Below, one piece after another: positions 11,385 to 21,702 of a stretch of DNA of 64,000 nucleotides (positions within the stretch are counted from its first letter, which is position 1; the number at the start of each line of letters is the position of its first letter). Made by a program: the position numbers and the translations under genes. The notes beneath the pieces are model-generated. The model was given only the letters and a program-made list of their open reading frames with translations, was not told the DNA's origin and did no database searches. The DNA is from Thelonectria olida. Its lineage: Eukaryota > Ascomycota > Sordariomycetes > Hypocreales > Nectriaceae. The DNA lies in contig JAGPYM010000001.1 in the NCBI GenBank assembly GCA_020736575.1, positions 3,348,001 to 3,412,000 on the forward strand. The letters are read 5' to 3'.

Positions 11385-11439
11385 ATGGCGCTTGTTGTTT
11401 TCTAAATTATAGCTCTCGGCGGCTCTCACGATGCGATAG
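11385..11439 (+). promoter_or_regulatory. Two short upstream open reading frames before the gene at 11674
   Basis: A six-residue frame (ATG at 11385, stop at 11403-11405) and a two-residue frame (ATG CGA TAG, 11431-11439) lie 235-290 bp before the main ATG. If the mRNA leader covers them they would lower translation of the main frame. The transcription start is not known, so this is conditional. Confidence 0.35.
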
Positions 11440-11673
11440 TAGCCATCCTACACGGCACCCAGCAACTCACTCCTTCGCTTATCTAGCTGCGACTTGCCGT
11501 GCCAACAGACGTCGACGTGTTTTGCGATCATTGTTACCGTTCCACAATCCTATCCAGCGACAGCCTCTACCACGCCTCAGCCACGCGTTTTTACCAGCTC
11601 GTCCAACGACGGCGCGGCTCCCTGCAGCCCCTCGATTCCTCGCATCCCCCGAGTGCCGCTTCCACCCGTCGCC

Positions 11674-14211
11674 ATGTTGCCAATAATCCGACCTGTTTCA
11701 AAAATCACCCTCTCGGGTACTCGTACTAGCACCGCCACCCTGCCTCTCAGTACACTCGCTCCTTTGACGTTCGACAAGCCCAGCGACCTCCGTATCGTTC
11801 TTGTGCCGACTTCAGAAGATGGAACGAACTCAGCCTCAGATCATCCACACTCGGACCTCGATAAGAACGAGATTGAACTTTCTGAAAGGCACGTCTCGAC
11901 CGACCAAGGCATCCCCCGCCATCCCGTCCCGTCTATGCAAGAAGCCTTTGCCGAATCCCTGCTTGAAGTGACAAATGGCCAGGAAGGTCCCGGAAAACCC
12001 AAACTTAGAGAACTTGATGCAAAGGGCCGTCGGGAAAAACTCATTGAGCAAGGGGCTGAAGATGACCCGTTTGACACCCCTTGGCGCTATCGGCCTGGCC
12101 AGGAGCAACATGAGGTGTACAAGCTGATTTCTCAAATTACTTTTGGCGTGTATCTTCTCCTGAACGGTCTCGCCGCCGATAATACTCTGGTCGTCAGTAT
12201 TCTCCAGGGTCATATTGACGAGGTCGACGAGTTCCTTGAGGTCATGCTTGAAGACTTTGCCCAAGCCCATCAGGATCTCACTGAACGCATCGCTCACCTA
12301 CAGCTACCCATGGGAAACAGGCATGCTTTTGAGGGTATGCTTGAGGATCGCGCTTTTCGAGCGCAGATTTTGGCTGGAAATGAGAAGATCGACCACATTC
12401 TGGCGCGAACTAATGCTGCCATGAAGCAGTGGGACGACGATATCGACGCTGGTCTCCGATCCAGCGAGGCCTTTATGGACTGGTTGAATGAGCAGAAGAT
12501 TCAGGAATTTCCCATGTCTACTCTGGATCTAAGTAAGATCTATCAGGCCATGAAGGGAAATTCCGACGGTTGGCTGAACGCCTTTGATGAACTCAATAAC
12601 CAAGCGCAAGAACTGAACGGCTTGATTATCAAGCTGATGACCATTGTAGCTGAGATGGAGAAGACGGCTGGTGAAGTGAGTCGAAAGACTTGGGTAAGAC
12701 ATGAAATTTCGCTTCATGTATACGGAGCTAATTATCCGCAGGCCAACATTCCTCCCTTTTCTCTCCCTGCACATAAAGATGAGGGAGCTTCCTCACCCTC
12801 ATCCTCGCACGATCGATCAGCTACCCCAGTTGCAAGCATCCGTAGCGGGGAATCCGCAGCTACTCTTCAACCACCCAGTATACGAGAAAGTCTACGAGAC
12901 CCTGAGGTTGACACTCTGAGCGACTTCCCTCTCCCCGGGTCAACTCCTCTACTCCCCCCTCGCATGAGTCTTCGACCATCACCCGCCCCTTCACCCTCTC
13001 CCATCCCTGTCCCGGCCCCTGAGGAACTGCCGACACTGTCTCCAACAGTTTATAATGGCACTCCAAAGTTGTCCCCGAGCGAGAACAAGAAGGAGGTTAA
13101 ACCGGATACTAGGAGGGTGGAAAGCGAGGCTGCAGGACTCGATGATGGGCCGCTGTTTATCCTTCAACCACGAACCTACACGCCGAAGATCCCCGAGCCG
13201 CTCCCTTCACCCATGGTCAAAGGCGGTTCACCACCACAGCCCAAACCACAATCCAATGCTCAGTTGAGACCTCCATCCAGGCCCGAATCTAGGCCTCAAT
13301 CCCGACCGCAGTCATCGAAATCCCAGTCAAAGCCAATGTCAAGGCCTCAGTCAAGAGCTCACAGCCAGGCACATCCGTCACCTCAGATCTCCCAAGGCTT
13401 CCCCACATCTCGACCTCCGTCTAGAGCTCCAAGCCATTCGTCACCTCAGGTCAACCAAAGGCCACCGTCCAGAGCTCCAAGCCAAGCACATCAGTCACCT
13501 CAAGTCAAACAAGAGCAAGGGTTCCCCCAGAAGAAGACTTCTCTAAGGCAGCGCGTGTCCCAGAAAACCACACCACCTGAATCAATCCATATTCCGCCTC
13601 GGAATGCAGCAGAGGCAAGGCCAATCCGCCCAACCACCGCGAACCGCACGCCCACGGCCAACACACCCATGACGGGCTTGTCTCAAGCCACCGAGCCGGC
13701 ACCTCACGCTTCCGATTTGGAGGTTTATCATCAGCATCGTTTACCTCGCGCTACTTCTCACGCCGACTTTTCTGCTCCGGTTCACCCCCCTGTCTTGTCT
13801 TCACCCCATTCTGAGCAACAGCAGTATTACCACCCAGTTCGCGCATCTCCTCATTCTCCTCTCCAACAGCGACCACATACGGCCGACCCTCACAACCCAA
13901 ATTCCCGACCATCTGGCTATTTTCCGGGTCATGTTCGTCAACAACCTTCCCGTCTTGGAGGTATGAGCACTCTCAGCAGCGTTACCACCGCTACATATGA
14001 CGACACGGCTACCGTAACTTCCCGAGCTACAACCCAAGCTGGTGGGAAGCGACTCAAGAAGAAGAAGAGCGCTTTTGGTTGGTTGAAGAAAGCATTTAGC
14101 ATGGATGAAAACGAGAAGGCAGACTACCAAGCACGACGAGCCATGCAATACCAGGACCAGTACTATGAAGGGACAAGCCCCAAGTTCCTCGACGGAAGAC
14201 GCCTTCGATGA
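11674..14211 (+). CDS. Conserved fungal protein of unknown function, helical N-half and Pro/Ser/Gln-rich tail
   Basis: ATG at 11674 is the first Met in a frame open from 11494. One intron, 12694-12741 (48 bp, GTAAGA...CTAAT...CGCAG), splits two exons, giving 829 aa. The intron is a multiple of three without a stop, so unspliced RNA would encode 845 aa. Residues about 130-335 are helical and well conserved in Pezizomycotina as I recall the family (WRYRPGQEQHEVYKLI, GHIDEVDEFLEVMLEDF, ILARTNAAMKQWDDDIDAG, MKGNSDGWLNAFDELN); I know of no assigned function. Residues about 345-770 are disordered, with near repeats of SRPQSRPQS and SRAPSxxxSPQV. The end has a basic amphipathic patch, KRLKKKKSAFGWLKKAF, at about 776-792, which could bind membrane or act as a nuclear signal. 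The helical block recalls cortical or cytoskeletal scaffold proteins, but that is only a guess. Confidence 0.82.
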   Translation: MLPIIRPVSKITLSGTRTSTATLPLSTLAPLTFDKPSDLRIVLVPTSEDGTNSASDHPHSDLDKNEIELSERHVSTDQGIPRHPVPSMQEAFAESLLEVTNGQEGPGKPKLRELDAKGRREKLIEQGAEDDPFDTPWRYRPGQEQHEVYKLISQITFGVYLLLNGLAADNTLVVSILQGHIDEVDEFLEVMLEDFAQAHQDLTERIAHLQLPMGNRHAFEGMLEDRAFRAQILAGNEKIDHILARTNAAMKQWDDDIDAGLRSSEAFMDWLNEQKIQEFPMSTLDLSKIYQAMKGNSDGWLNAFDELNNQAQELNGLIIKLMTIVAEMEKTAGEVSRKTWVRHEISLHVYGANYPQANIPPFSLPAHKDEGASSPSSSHDRSATPVASIRSGESAATLQPPSIRESLRDPEVDTLSDFPLPGSTPLLPPRMSLRPSPAPSPSPIPVPAPEELPTLSPTVYNGTPKLSPSENKKEVKPDTRRVESEAAGLDDGPLFILQPRTYTPKIPEPLPSPMVKGGSPPQPKPQSNAQLRPPSRPESRPQSRPQSSKSQSKPMSRPQSRAHSQAHPSPQISQGFPTSRPPSRAPSHSSPQVNQRPPSRAPSQAHQSPQVKQEQGFPQKKTSLRQRVSQKTTPPESIHIPPRNAAEARPIRPTTANRTPTANTPMTGLSQATEPAPHASDLEVYHQHRLPRATSHADFSAPVHPPVLSSPHSEQQQYYHPVRASPHSPLQQRPHTADPHNPNSRPSGYFPGHVRQQPSRLGGMSTLSSVTTATYDDTATVTSRATTQAGGKRLKKKKSAFGWLKKAFSMDENEKADYQARRAMQYQDQYYEGTSPKFLDGRRLR

Positions 14212-15047
14212 GCTCCCAGGCATGGACACCTCGAAAACTCTTTGCGATCCCAATCTTCAAGGCACCCGGCTTGCGTCAAGCCGCTTACACTCTTTTATCA
14301 ACCAAGTCGTTAATGCGATTGATACCCAGCAAATTCCGTTTTGATCTAGAGTGACGACGATATACCTCAGGATTACTATTGATTGCCGAGCTACTGTCAT
14401 TTCTTATACCATACATTATACACATAATGAACTCTCAGTACATGTTGGGCCAAGATGCTCCATCGCAACAGGATACAATCACTTTTCAGCCATATACTAA
14501 GATTTTGCTTTGTCGCCATTTATCTGTCGAGTATATACTACAGGCTGGTCAAGACACCAGGCGTTTTTCTTTTTGGATATTCAGGGTACAGTGCCAGCGG
14601 AGAATGTTCATGTGGTTATTGCTCTAGGTACGCGGGGTTGGGCGTTGGAACAGGTGACTTCTGGCTGGGCATGGTGATGGGGGAAATGTGTTTCGGAAGG
14701 CATACAAGACTCTTAAGATTAGGCACTTAGTAATGTAACGAAGATATGCAGTAATACGATTCAACAACAACCCTTTCTGCTCCCCTGACTTGTGGACAGA
14801 TGAGAAGAAAAGTGATTGTGTTGTAGATGGTAAACCCATGGACTCATGCCAATACCGAGCCTTAGCCTAGGTGAACCGCCAATAGGTCTATTCTCGCCTC
14901 TAATATTTGTACGCAGTGAGTTATTTGGTCCACCAACCCCAATAAGAATGTATAGGCCTATTTCCCTCCCCAGCTCGGATTCTTATGTCCAGACTTGCGT
15001 ACTCTAAACCAAAGCCCCAGGCCAATCATTCGAAACTGGTCGGCTGG
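14212..15047. other. Convergent intergene
   Basis: These 836 bp lie between two facing 3' ends. AT-rich patches suit polyadenylation regions. I see no gene or RNA. Confidence 0.5.
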
Positions 15048-16761
15048 CTACTCTCCAAAACCATAGCTCTTGACCCGGCTGAAGAAAAACGGCTTGTCGT
15101 TCTTGAGGCCAAACTCACCCCAGTCGTCGGTCAATTTGTTATAGCTGTAGAAACCCCTCCAGGTGAGCTTGTTGTTGCGTGAACCCTTGCCGGCGCTTCG
15201 TAAGGACAGGTCCATGCGGTACATGTACTTGGACCAGACACCTTCCGTCTCGACGAAGACATCACCCTCGGGATCGTCGCGGCCGCCTCGCGAAGTGCTG
15301 GCCTCGGGGTCCTGGCGGTCCTCGGCGGACGAGAGTCGCCAGCGACCCTTGAGGGCGAGCGACATGACGGAAGAGGGGAGGTGGCGGTGGGCAGAGTCAC
15401 GGTGCAAATAGAGGTCGCGGCGGGTTAGGTGGTGCACAACGTCGGTGGGCTCATGTGTGGTGAGCAGGCTGATGCAAGTGCCGTCGCGGAAGAAGCGTAG
15501 GTAGCGATAGTAGGTGACGATGTGGATGGGGCTGCCTCCCCAGGTGTTCTGGTCGGTAGAGGCGGCGCCGGAGCGGACGTAGTTGACGGTGCTGATGTAG
15601 CAGCCGTTGAAACGGATGCGCGGGCGCGAGCGGAAGTGGCTCTCCCAGGTCGGGTAGACCAAGGGCGTGAGGGACTCGGTCAGGGCTACGGCGGCATCTT
15701 TGCGGCGCTGGGCGACTTCCGAGGGGCCGAGGACGAAGCCGTCGATGACTTGGACAAGGTCCTGCTCCTCCTCGCCCAAGTCGTCCCAGCTGATGCCCTT
15801 CTCGAAGCGGTACAGCATGCTGCCGAGGCCAAACTCACTGCCGAGCGTAATACGGCGCCAGATGCGTTGCTCGGTGGCGACGAGGTAGGCGAGACGCTTG
15901 CAGACGCGCGAGAGACGGGCAAAGTCGGCGACGTCAGCGATGGCTACGTCTCGAAGAATGTGGATGAGGATCTCATCGGGAAGATTGGCTAGGGGCGATG
16001 GCGGCTGAGGCATCCCCTCGACCTCTGGGGGAGCTGGCACGATCTTGAGAGAGGCGAAGCTTGCGATGAGGTCGCCGATGGAGAGAGGTTGGGGCTCAGC
16101 ATCAGCATTGGCAGCGGTAGACGGCACTGGAACTGATGATGAGGAAGCAGGGGTGGTTGTGTTGTTAATGATGGTGGATGAGCCGGCAGGATGAGTTGAT
16201 GGCATCATCTTAGGGAAGTGCTTCTCGCGATACCTTCGATCCACGCCATTGTCCATCTGTATTAGGAGGTTAGCAAGTTCTTGCCACTTTCATGTTGATG
16301 GATAGCCGAGCTGGGTTTCGTACGCGGTAAGCAATGCGATAGAGCTTCAGACTATCGCCCATATTGCCCTGAGCCTCCTTGGCCATGGCCTCTTCATAGT
16401 GGTCAAGAGCAGATGAGAGTTTCTTCTTTGTAGAGACGCCCCCGCGGACCTCGTGTCTAACCTGTGTCGGTGAAGAGGACAAGGGATCGTCAAAGGATTG
16501 GGTTTGAAATTCATCATTGTCAACTTCATCCTCGCCAGCCGCTGGTTTTGACGGTCGAGTTGAGAAGGACGGACCCCGGCGATGAGAGGGACCAGGAGCA
16601 GGACCAGGGCCAGTGGTCGTGGCTGCTCGGGACTGTTGAGTCTGAGGCTGGTGAGGGTCATGCTGATGCTGGATATCTGAAATCCATTGGCGACGGAACG
16701 ACTCGAGTTCAGAGTCGAGGCCGCCCTTTTTGGCCGAGGATGATGACGGGGATGAGGACAT
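15048..16761 (-). CDS. F-box protein of the FBXO9 / Hrt3 (Pof7) type
   Basis: Two exons, 16761-16324 and 16256-15048, give 548 aa; the 67-bp intron is phase 0 (GTACGA...CTAAC...TACAG). The order is a Ser/Pro/Gln-rich N-terminus, a TPR-like helix pair at about 115-165 (SALDHYEEAMAKEAQGNMGDSL, YRIAYR, then DRRYREKHF), a low-complexity linker, an F-box at about 236-286 (LANLPDEILIHILRDVAIAD, FARLSRVCKRL, IWRRI), and a C-terminal beta-rich domain containing the FBXO9-family features RIRFNGCYISTVNYVR, TYYRYLRFFRDGT and LKGRW. Members are substrate receptors of SCF ubiquitin ligases through Skp1. Human FBXO9 targets Tel2/Tti1 and yeast Hrt3 is less studied; the substrate here is unknown. The C-terminus (RVKSYGFGE) is typical. 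It shares a 1.2-kb divergent region with MTM1. Confidence 0.9.
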
Positions 16762-17972
16762 TGTGATTTGTAAGAGGGTATATCCGCTATGTCCGAAAGG
16801 AAGAGGGTGAAGATATCTACAGCAAATTCATAGTTTTACGTCAAGATAGGTGCTTAGGGATGTGTTATGTGCTTTCTAGTAAGTGAAGGAGTTAGGATGA
16901 GAGGAAAAGAGGTAAAGGGGGATGTTCGCCGTGAGAGTCAGATAGCGAGTATGCGAGGATGAATGACGGTATTGCACGAGTTGGAGGTGGACAGCGGGGA
17001 TTGGCTCACTCGGAGAAGCCCCATTAACTCGCCGGAAGAGTCAGACGGGGATGGGTCGCGATAAAGATAAAAGACGTCGGGTGTGGGCGTTTGAAACGGT
17101 GCGGCCTTGCCGTTTCTAAGCACACAGTTTGAAACGGAGATTGATTGTGCATTATCTGATCAACGAGAAGCAGAGCAAGAACGGAAGGGATCTTGCACCT
17201 CTTTGGCTAGTTTCAAGGGTGGATTGACTTCTGGCCAATAGAAATTCAAAGTGACATCATCGGAAAAGAGCGGCTCTTGTGGTTGGAGCTTGAGAGCTTG
17301 GTGCTGGTGCTGGTGCTGGTGCTGGTGCTGGTGCTGGTGCTTCATGAGCATTGGAAGGTGCCAGTGAGTGCCACCCCCCGCCACCTTTCCTAGGGACGTT
17401 GAAATTTGCCCCCCGACGCTCCGACCACGGGCACGGAAATCCGGGCGAAGTCGCTGAAAAAGGCACAAAAAAAAAAAGTCGAGCACAGAACCGAGGGCCA
17501 GCAAAGTCAATGGCAAACCCCGAATGACAAATTGACTCTGAAGGGTTTCACTCAGCGGAAAACGATCAATCAACTCTCCTCCTCATCATCACAGCCTCTT
17601 AATTCATCTAGTGAGCGGGCCAGTGGATCGTCGGCATCGACCATGGTCACAGTTCCCACTCACAAAAGACGACAGTAACCGACCGAGCGACAGTCCGACG
17701 CCGACCGGCTTCGGGCTTCTCATCCGCCGCTGGACAAAAGTCTTTGAGACACACTCCGCCAGAAAAAAAGCCCGGAGGCAACACCATCGGCCATTTCGAT
17801 CCAGACACCTCTGACTCGACGCAACCATCACCCGTGCTTGTCATCGTCATCGACTCCTTTATCATCAACCTCTCCCTCCTTATCTCTTTCAACCCCCGCA
17901 AAGCAATGCTTTGAGCCTGTTCGACATCCTTCCCGCACCTCCACTTCCCGCACACCACATCGGATAGGTATC
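16762..17972. promoter_or_regulatory. Divergent region between the F-box gene and MTM1
   Basis: No gene is supported in these 1,211 bp. A GTGCTG hexanucleotide microsatellite lies at 17300-17341 and an A-rich run at about 17465-17477. The part after about 17600 is probably the MTM1 leader. Confidence 0.5.
17300..17341 (+). repeat. GTGCTG hexanucleotide microsatellite, about 7 copies
   Basis: Seven near-perfect GTGCTG units. A minus-strand frame through it reads His-Gln repeats, but that frame has no other support and the repeat is best treated as a promoter microsatellite that may vary in length between strains. Confidence 0.85.
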
Positions 17973-19410
17973 ATGCCGCGAGACGACGTTAATCGCTCCC
18001 GTGGCCTCGATATCAATCGCCACAACTCCAACCACAACATCCCTAACGCCGACGACGAGTATACCCTCGCAAACATGGCCGACACAGCTCGAGGAAGCAG
18101 CAGGCCTGGCCCCAGCACTGTCGCGCCTGTCCATGACGACATTGTCGAAATCACCGCTCCCCAGAAGATGATTTCGGCCATGTCGGGTAGCTTGTTGACC
18201 TCATTGCTTGGTGCGTCACGAGTTCCATCCATGAGCCGCCTCTAGAAAAATAACTAACAATCAACGTGTAGTCACACCCCTCGACGTCGTCCGCGTGCGC
18301 CTCCAATCCCAAGCGATTCCCCGACCGAACGTCGACTTCAGCAAACTCGCCCTCACCACCACTTCTCTCACGCCCGCCCAAACCGCCGAGCTCGGCATCA
18401 CATCATGCTGTCGCGAAGTCTTCTTCGCCGGTGGTAACGCCGACTTCTGCCTTGCCGCGCCGCGAATTGAAGGCATCACGGTAACGCCACCCCCCGCCGA
18501 ATGCGCCGTCGAGGAAGTGCAGCGTCGTACCATCAGCTCAACCATTGATGGCTTCAAGAAGATTGCTCGCAATGAGGGCGTGACAACTCTTTGGAGGGGT
18601 CTTTCCCCTACGCTCGTTATGGCTGTTCCCTCCAACATCATCTACTTCACCGGCTACGATTGGCTACGATTCAACCCCAAGAGCCCTTTTCGCAACTTCT
18701 CCGATTCCTCAGCTCCCTTGACGGCCGGCTCAGCAGCTCGAGTTCTCGCAGCGACGACGGTTAGTCCCATTGAGCTCGTTCGTACGCGGATGCAGGCGAC
18801 ATCAGGATCTGGAACGGGAAACCATCTGGTTGAGGCTTTCAAGGACATTAAGCAGATGGTGGGCACTCAAGGCTACACGGCGCTTTGGAGGGGCTTGACG
18901 TTGACGCTATGGCGAGACGTCCCCTTCTCGGGACTCTACTGGCTAGGATACGAGACGGTGCGGTCCAGACTGACCGACTTGCGCGAGCAACGGCAGGGGC
19001 ACAACTTCTCAGTTGATGAGGACTTGTCTGAGGCGAGACTGAGATCGCAAAGTCACGAGAATCACACCGACACGTTTGTTGACAGCTTCGCCGCGGGAGC
19101 TTTGTCGGGAGCTTTTGCATCTATTGTAACTACGCCCTTTGATGTCGGCAAGACCCGAACGCAAACCTACCAGCACCAGGCTACCTCTCCCGCAAAGGGA
19201 GCGGCTCATGTCCCAGAGCAGCGCAATATGGTGCGTCTCCTGTGGCACATTTTCCAGACCGAGGGCATGGCTGGCCTTTGGAAGGGTTGGATTCCTCGAA
19301 CCCTCAAGGTTGCTCCAGCTTGCGCCATCATGATCAGCAGTTACGAAGTGGGCAAGCGAGCATTCCGCGGCATCAACGAGCGAAAGCTCCTTCGAGAAGA
19401 GAAGGCTTGA
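17973..19410 (+). CDS. MTM1: Mitochondrial carrier of the MTM1 / SLC25A39-40 type
   Basis: Two exons, 17973-18210 and 18272-19410, give 458 aa; the intron is GTGCGT...CTAAC...GTAG. ATG 17973 is the first in frame. Three carrier signatures are present: TPLDVVRVRLQ (about residue 82), SPIELVRTRMQ (mid protein) and TPFDVGKTRTQ (about 370). Between the first two, a matrix loop carries four cysteines (SCCREVFFAGGNADFC and, further on, ECAVEEV). SLC25A39 imports glutathione into mitochondria and a cysteine-rich matrix loop in it has been linked to iron-sulfur sensing; yeast Mtm1 affects Mn-superoxide dismutase and iron balance. The cysteine loop here fits that group, with transport of glutathione inferred from family. 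The C-terminus ends in a short basic tail (GINERKLLREEKA). Confidence 0.92.
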
Positions 19411-20069
19411 TTGCTCAAGGCCTCGGATCGAGAAAACAGTAAAACAGGGTTAAAAGACGAGAAAAAAAGATAAGGAAAAATAAAGGCGGGTGGAGGATTT
19501 ACATATAATTGGGCGTTTTGAGGAGCACGGAATGTTTGAGGTTGGGCGGCGAGGGCGTTCTCTTGTTGTTTCCAAAGCTCTCCCCCCTTCATGAGTTTCC
19601 TTGTAAGCGTTAGACAGGCGTCTGTACGGTACCAATACCTCGGATAGAGAGACGAAATAATTATGTAAGAGTACGAGAGAAGAAATCAAAGATGCAAAGG
19701 ATATGCTCTCCTTTCTTGATATAATTGATGAGCTTAGTATGTGAGACTGGTGGACTTGATAGACACGTTCTGCAGTAGGTGTGAGATATTCACTTAACGA
19801 GGTTAATTTCCAAGTTGTCAACTCTTTTCCTGGCCAAGTGGGGGAGTGTTAAAGACAGAGATTTGGGTACAACTTTGAGCAGAGACAAGTTGAGCGAGTG
19901 CCCAGCGGCTGCAGATTGAATTGTAAGTTAGTTAAGATACTTTCTATTTCCATGTTTTGTGATTCTAATTACCAAAATACGCGAAGGTGGTTTCAACAGC
20001 TGGCCTTGAAAAGTTTCCACCAGCACTGCGACCATAGCCTTTTTATACTTCCTAGGGAAAACCAGCAAA
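19411..20069. other. Intergene between MTM1 and the WD40 gene
   Basis: These 659 bp contain AT-rich MTM1 3' sequence and the promoter of the next gene. No further feature is supported. Confidence 0.45.
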
Positions 20070-21286
20070 ATGTACTCCCTCGCCTGCTCCGACGGCTTCC
20101 ACGTCGGGCGAGACGTCTACGTCCTCGACGTCCAGCGCACGTCGGCCGGCCTGGCCGCCATCGCCTCGGACCAGTCTCTCTCGCTGCTCGATCCCGCGCG
20201 GCTGTCGCAGGGTCCCCTACGGCGTTTGCCCACCGAGCACGGCAACTTGACGACGCTGCGAGTGTTTGACGGGAACGCGTCGCTCGTGTGCACGGCAGGC
20301 GAGAATGGGACTGTCGGTGTCTGGGATTTGAGGCAGGGGAGTCGCGTTGCGCAGTTTCAAGGTGAGTGTCTGAGAATAGCCTTGTGAGGTGGTGTAAGTG
20401 GGTGAGAGGAACCGGGACTGAGACTAACGAGTGAACCATGTCTTGTCTTGTATGAACAGCCAGCGAAGCACCTATCCTTTCCATGGCCTGCAGTCATGAG
20501 ACAAAGACCATCGCCATAGGCGCGGAGCTGCAGAACCACACGGCCTCCATCTTCCTCTGGTAAGTCTTACACACACCTCGTCGCATCGCACACTCATACT
20601 CAACGTGCCAAGGGACGTCCGGTCCTCCCCCTCGGCCAAAGCCCACTACCAAGAAGTCCATAGCGACGACGTCACCGACCTCGTCTTCAACCCGGCCAAC
20701 CCAGCCCTGCTGCTCTCCGGCTCGACCGACGGGCTCGTCAACGTCTACGACACGCGCATCCCCGACGAGGACGACCTCGTCGTGCAGACGTGCAACCACG
20801 ACGCCTCGGTCCACCGCGCCGCCTGGCTGACCAACTCGGAGATCGCCGTCCTGTCGCACGACGAGCGCTGCGCCCTCTACGACGTCGCCGAGGAGCACGC
20901 CAACGGCGACGCTACGCACGACTTTGGCGACCTGAGACCTGTCTTGGACTGCCAGTACGTCGCCGACGTGACGCCCAAGATGGACGGCAGCGGCGCTATT
21001 CTAGGTGCTGGATCGCAAGAGTGAGTTCCCTGCCCCCCTTTCATCGTCTGCTGCGTGTCTGTTCGCCTAGAAACTAACATGGCCCAGTCGCCAGATGTTC
21101 GAGCTCGTCTTCCTTGCCAAGAACCCCAACGGCCAAGGATGGGCGCTAGACCAGGACAACAGCGTCGGCCTTCCCGGCGCGCATGGCGAGGAGATTGTGC
21201 GGGCTTTCTGCTTCTTTGATGAAGACCATGTCGTTTTCACGGCTGGCGAGGATGGCAACGTTAAGGCTTGGAGGCCGGGTAGTTAG
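20070..21286 (+). CDS. WD40-repeat protein, WDR89-like
   Basis: Four exons, 20070-20361, 20460-20559, 20613-21020 and 21088-21286, give 332 aa. Splice phases all agree (A at 98, D at the last junction). WD repeats are visible: TAGENGTVGVWDLRQG (about 80-95), HTASIFLWDVR, HSDDVTDLVFNPANPALLLSGSTDGLVNVYDTR (read in two halves), and a closing TAGEDGNVKAWRPG at the C-terminus. The order and length match WDR89 family beta-propellers, whose function is poorly known. It is probably nuclear or cytosolic and acts as a binding platform. Exon 3 is very GC-rich. The gene faces FRG1 tail to tail with a 416-bp gap. Confidence 0.88.
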
Positions 21287-21702
21287 ATTACTGAATTGTG
21301 CACAAAAAGTTGTCTCGTTTTGCTAAGAATATGCCTTTGGAACTGCGCTAGCTCAAGTACACGAGGGCTGACCTCGTGTCCCAGTTGTATTTGGCCGCCA
21401 ACTCTCATCGTTAGCTCAGAGCATCCCGGCATTGCGCTTTGGCGACAGATTGGTTGTCTGGAGTGACATCCTCGTTCTCTTCAGCTGGCAGTCGCGCAGG
21501 TCGCAGATAGTTGCTAGCTACCTAATTACGTCAGTCGGCGCAGGCGTTGGGTGTTTAGGGATGAAGAGACTCACCTACAGACCCTGATCCATACATGTGT
21601 TTCTCTCAGCTTGCTTAGGGCGTTGGTTCGCACCTGTACTCCTTAAACGCCGTGTTCACGAAGCGATGCCCATTACACCTGCTCACATAGCCTTGCCCCT
21701 CC
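21287..21702. other. Convergent intergene between the WD40 gene and FRG1
   Basis: These 416 bp hold two facing 3' regions and nothing else recognisable. Confidence 0.45.

Larger units (their letters stand above)
7471..11673. other. 4.2-kb gene-free divergent region
   Basis: No frame here shows codon structure, splice logic or a recognisable domain; the longest frames (about 110-150 aa) are low complexity or random. Contents seen: the GACTCCCG cluster at 8476-8688, a 20-T run at 10093-10112, pyrimidine-rich short repeats at 10929-10967, and two short upstream frames near the right end (11385-11405 and 11431-11439). It probably holds the promoter of the FAR-17a-like gene and a long promoter or leader for the gene at 11674. 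A non-coding transcript cannot be excluded. Confidence 0.55.
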
